From: Halieaceae bacterium UBA5085
Lineage (GTDB): Bacteria; Pseudomonadota; Gammaproteobacteria; Pseudomonadales; Halieaceae
Reading direction: 5' to 3'
Length of the DNA stretch: 24,161 nucleotides
NCBI GenBank assembly: GCA_002414665.1
Contig: DIAF01000025.1
Location: 19,491-43,651, forward strand
Shown here one piece after another: positions 22,456 to 24,161 of this stretch; within the stretch, counting starts at the first letter, position 1; each line of letters starts with the position of its first letter. The notes beneath the pieces are model-generated. The model was not told where the DNA came from, made no database searches, and worked only from the letters and a program-made list of their open reading frames with translations. Both the position numbers and the translations under genes were made by a program.

Positions 22456-23290
22456 TAGCGCCGATACAATCGGCTCCTTGCCCTGGCCACTTGGGATAAA
22501 GTGGCACCTCATCTCCGCCGGCACACCATTTCACTTAATACTGCCTCCACCTGGAAGTGCCAATACCTAACCTATCCTTCACTTTTGTCTTGGTTCCACT
22601 GTAACCACGGCTCGATTAACGTTGCCTGCTCGACCCCCATGACAGGTCGAAGACCTGGCGAGGGGGTTGATTCGCACGAAGCCCTCGTCACTGGCAAGCG
22701 AAGCGGGGTAGTGACGAGGGCGGCGGAGCCCGGAACAACAACGGCTTGCGCTCGAATTGATGCGTTCAGCGCGAATTCAGTCTGGCTATACTGGCGGCCA
22801 TGCATCGCAGAGAGTTTCATACGCGGCCACGGCGGTAACGTGGATGGGGGAAGTTGCCCTCGCCATCCAAAATGGCAGAAACAACAACAGCGTCGTCAGA
22901 GCTTCAACGGCGCACAGCCTCGGCTGCAGCTCATCTTCAATGCTTCTTCAATTGCAGGACGTCGTCCTCGCTTCAACCTGGCTATCGCCAAAAATCCGGC
23001 TGGCAATCAGCCGACTTTCAGCACGCCGTTACATCGACGGTTTCTTTCAACATGCGGACCGATGGTTCCGCCCATTAAACAGGAGGTGAAACGCTCACCA
23101 TCAACGACGGCTCTTCGAGCCCTTGGTTTACCCGGCACCATCTTCAACAGAAGAGCAGCCAGGTTGCCTGCGACCAGGCTTATCAGGTCGAACGGGGAGT
23201 AGTGTCCCTTGACCCTTCCGCCTCGGCGGACCCTGTCAGGCTACGTGCCTGCGGTTGGTCATAAACACTTACCAGATATGGAAGTACACG
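22456..23290. ncRNA. 835-bp structured region without a convincing gene, candidate noncoding RNA or cis element
   Basis: Perfect or near-perfect inverted repeats are dense here: GCCGAT-ACA-ATCGGC (22460-22474), GCCACTT-GGGATA-AAGTGGC (22486-22505), CGACCCCC...GGGGGTTG enclosing CAGGTC-GAA-GACCTG (22631-22669), and GCCCTCGTCACT with AGTGACGAGGGC (22681-22721, 12 bp). Before the next gene come GGCTC-TTC-GAGCC (23109-23121), TCCGCC-TC-GGCGGA (23217-23230) and CAGGC-TACGT-GCCTG (23237-23251). Frames stay open in places on all three plus-strand registers, which argues against one real protein. Roles such as an ICE regulatory RNA, an oriT or a partition site are possible; none is proven. Confidence 0.5.
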
Positions 23291-24157
23291 ATGAGAGACC
23301 TGAACTACCAATTGAAACAATTGTGCAAACGCAACCGCGATGGCAGCTACAGCACGCAAGCCAACCGTGCGCGTATGCTCAACCAGATCGCGAATCAGTT
23401 GCAGGAGATGGGGTATCGGCGGATGACCACCCGATCCCTGAAGCCAAAGCATGTGGATGCCCTGGTAAAACGCTGGCTCGGTGAGGGCATGGCGGCCGGT
23501 ACCATCAAGAACCGCATGAACTGCCTACGCTGGTGGGCAGCGAAAGTGGATCGGCGCAATGTCATTGCCCGCTCGAACGAGTTCTACGGCATCCCCGACC
23601 GGCAATTTGTCAGTAACGAGTCTAAGGCGGTCGCGGTCGATAGCCAGGCACTGACCAGTATCCAGGATGACTACGTGCGTATGAGCCTGGAGCTGCAGCG
23701 CTCCTTCGGTTTGCGAAGAGAGGAGGCCATCAAATTCATGCCCGGTTTCGCCGATCAGGGCGATCATATCCGGCTCAAGGCGTCCTGGACCAAGGGCGGC
23801 AAGTCGCGCGTCGTGCCGATCCTCCGTCAGGACCAGCGAACCGTCCTGGATCGTGCGCACCGATTGGCCGGGAATGGATCCCTGATCCCTTCCCAGAAAA
23901 GCTATATCCAGCAGTTGAGAGCCTACGAGCGACATACCACACAAGCGGGGCTGTCGAAGCTGCATGGACTGCGCCATGCCTACGCCCAGTTACGCTTTGA
24001 GCAATTGACTGGCTGGGCCTGTCCTGCCGCGGGTGGGCCGATCGCTGCCAGTCTCAGCGCCGATCAACGCAAGCTGGATCACCAGGCACGACTCATCATC
24101 AGTCGCGAACTCGGCCATACCCGCGAGCAGATCAGCGCTGTGTATTTAGGAAGGTAA
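23291..24157 (+). CDS. Integrase domain-containing protein (second tyrosine recombinase)
   Basis: A 288-residue protein of the integrase-domain family seen in ICEs and plasmids (Phage_int_SAM_2 plus Integrase_1 type). The N-terminal SAM-like domain is MRDLNYQLKQLCKRNRDGSY to about 95. The catalytic part has R142 (FGLRREEAIKF), K168 (SWTKGG), H225-R228 (HGLRHAYAQ), H276 (ELGHTREQ) and Y285 in the last residues (AVYLGR). All five catalytic positions are there, so it should be active. It is unlike the int at 12001 in size and domains and has no excisionase beside it, so it may act on a different site, for example dimer resolution. GGAAG lies 6 bases before the ATG. The gene ends 4 bases before the window edge. 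Confidence 0.9.
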   Translation: MRDLNYQLKQLCKRNRDGSYSTQANRARMLNQIANQLQEMGYRRMTTRSLKPKHVDALVKRWLGEGMAAGTIKNRMNCLRWWAAKVDRRNVIARSNEFYGIPDRQFVSNESKAVAVDSQALTSIQDDYVRMSLELQRSFGLRREEAIKFMPGFADQGDHIRLKASWTKGGKSRVVPILRQDQRTVLDRAHRLAGNGSLIPSQKSYIQQLRAYERHTTQAGLSKLHGLRHAYAQLRFEQLTGWACPAAGGPIAASLSADQRKLDHQARLIISRELGHTREQISAVYLGR

Positions 24158-24161
24158 GTAC

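Noticed and set aside
22501..23202. A 233-codon open frame on the plus strand in the structured region.
   Set aside because: Other plus-strand frames (22757-23089, 22854-23078) are open at the same place, there is no ribosome-binding site, it runs through strong hairpins, and the protein looks compositionally odd. I recall similar translated text as over-annotation in other ICEs, so it is kept only as part of the structured region.
18254..23290. Repeated hairpins as a CRISPR array.
   Set aside because: The stems differ in sequence and spacing and there is no regular repeat-spacer pattern.

Overview
The window looks like part of a gammaproteobacterial chromosome of moderately high G+C. Two unrelated blocks lie side by side: the right part of a specialised-metabolite gene cluster (about 1-9930) and the left or early part of an integrative conjugative element (ICE) of the PFGI-1/pathogenicity-island replication type (about 12000-24161). 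A hipBA toxin-antitoxin pair lies between them. The gammaproteobacterial placement is inferred from the ICE gene families (ParB-like, DUF2857, STY4528, TIGR03761, STY4534, RadC). I cannot name a genus.

Metabolite region. The 3' end of a metallo-beta-lactamase-fold (lactonase-like) gene is followed by a small membrane protein coupled to an MbtH-like protein, which is an NRPS chaperone. A CmcJ/NvfI-family oxidoreductase faces the other way. A three-gene overlapping operon then encodes an FkbH-like HAD/GNAT enzyme (glyceryl-ACP former), a stand-alone acyl carrier protein and an unfamiliar 400-residue protein. A Rieske oxygenase lies on the minus strand, and two cytochromes P450 plus a 4'-phosphopantetheinyl transferase form a second overlapping operon. 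The likely logic is that the PPTase arms the ACP, FkbH loads a glycerol-derived C3 unit, and four iron oxygenases decorate the product. No PKS or NRPS module is present, so any assembly line must lie to the left or elsewhere. Four junctions use the same GTGA stop/start overlap.

Island control region (about 11490-14911). hipB-hipA run leftward from a good sigma70-type promoter. An int-xis pair, an AlpA-type regulator and an S24/CI-type repressor run leftward, and a small Cro/YdaS-like gene runs rightward. A repeated TTAGC[A/T]C half-site lies in the repressor/cro divergent region and directly abuts the predicted xis-int -10 box, which suggests a phage-like switch.

Island replication and partition block (14898-24157). 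ParB-like, DUF2857 and STY4528-type genes overlap head to tail. After a hairpin-bearing gap come a TIGR03761-family protein, a ParR/StbB-like adaptor candidate and a ParM/StbA actin-like ATPase. STY4534-family, RadC-type JAB and DUF6573 genes follow, each preceded by hairpins in which a CTCC-type arm can pair with the Shine-Dalgarno sequence. An 835-bp stretch without a convincing gene but rich in perfect inverted repeats precedes a second, different tyrosine recombinase. The most unusual material in the window is the set of shared structured leaders, this inverted-repeat-rich region, and the distributed repressor operators.
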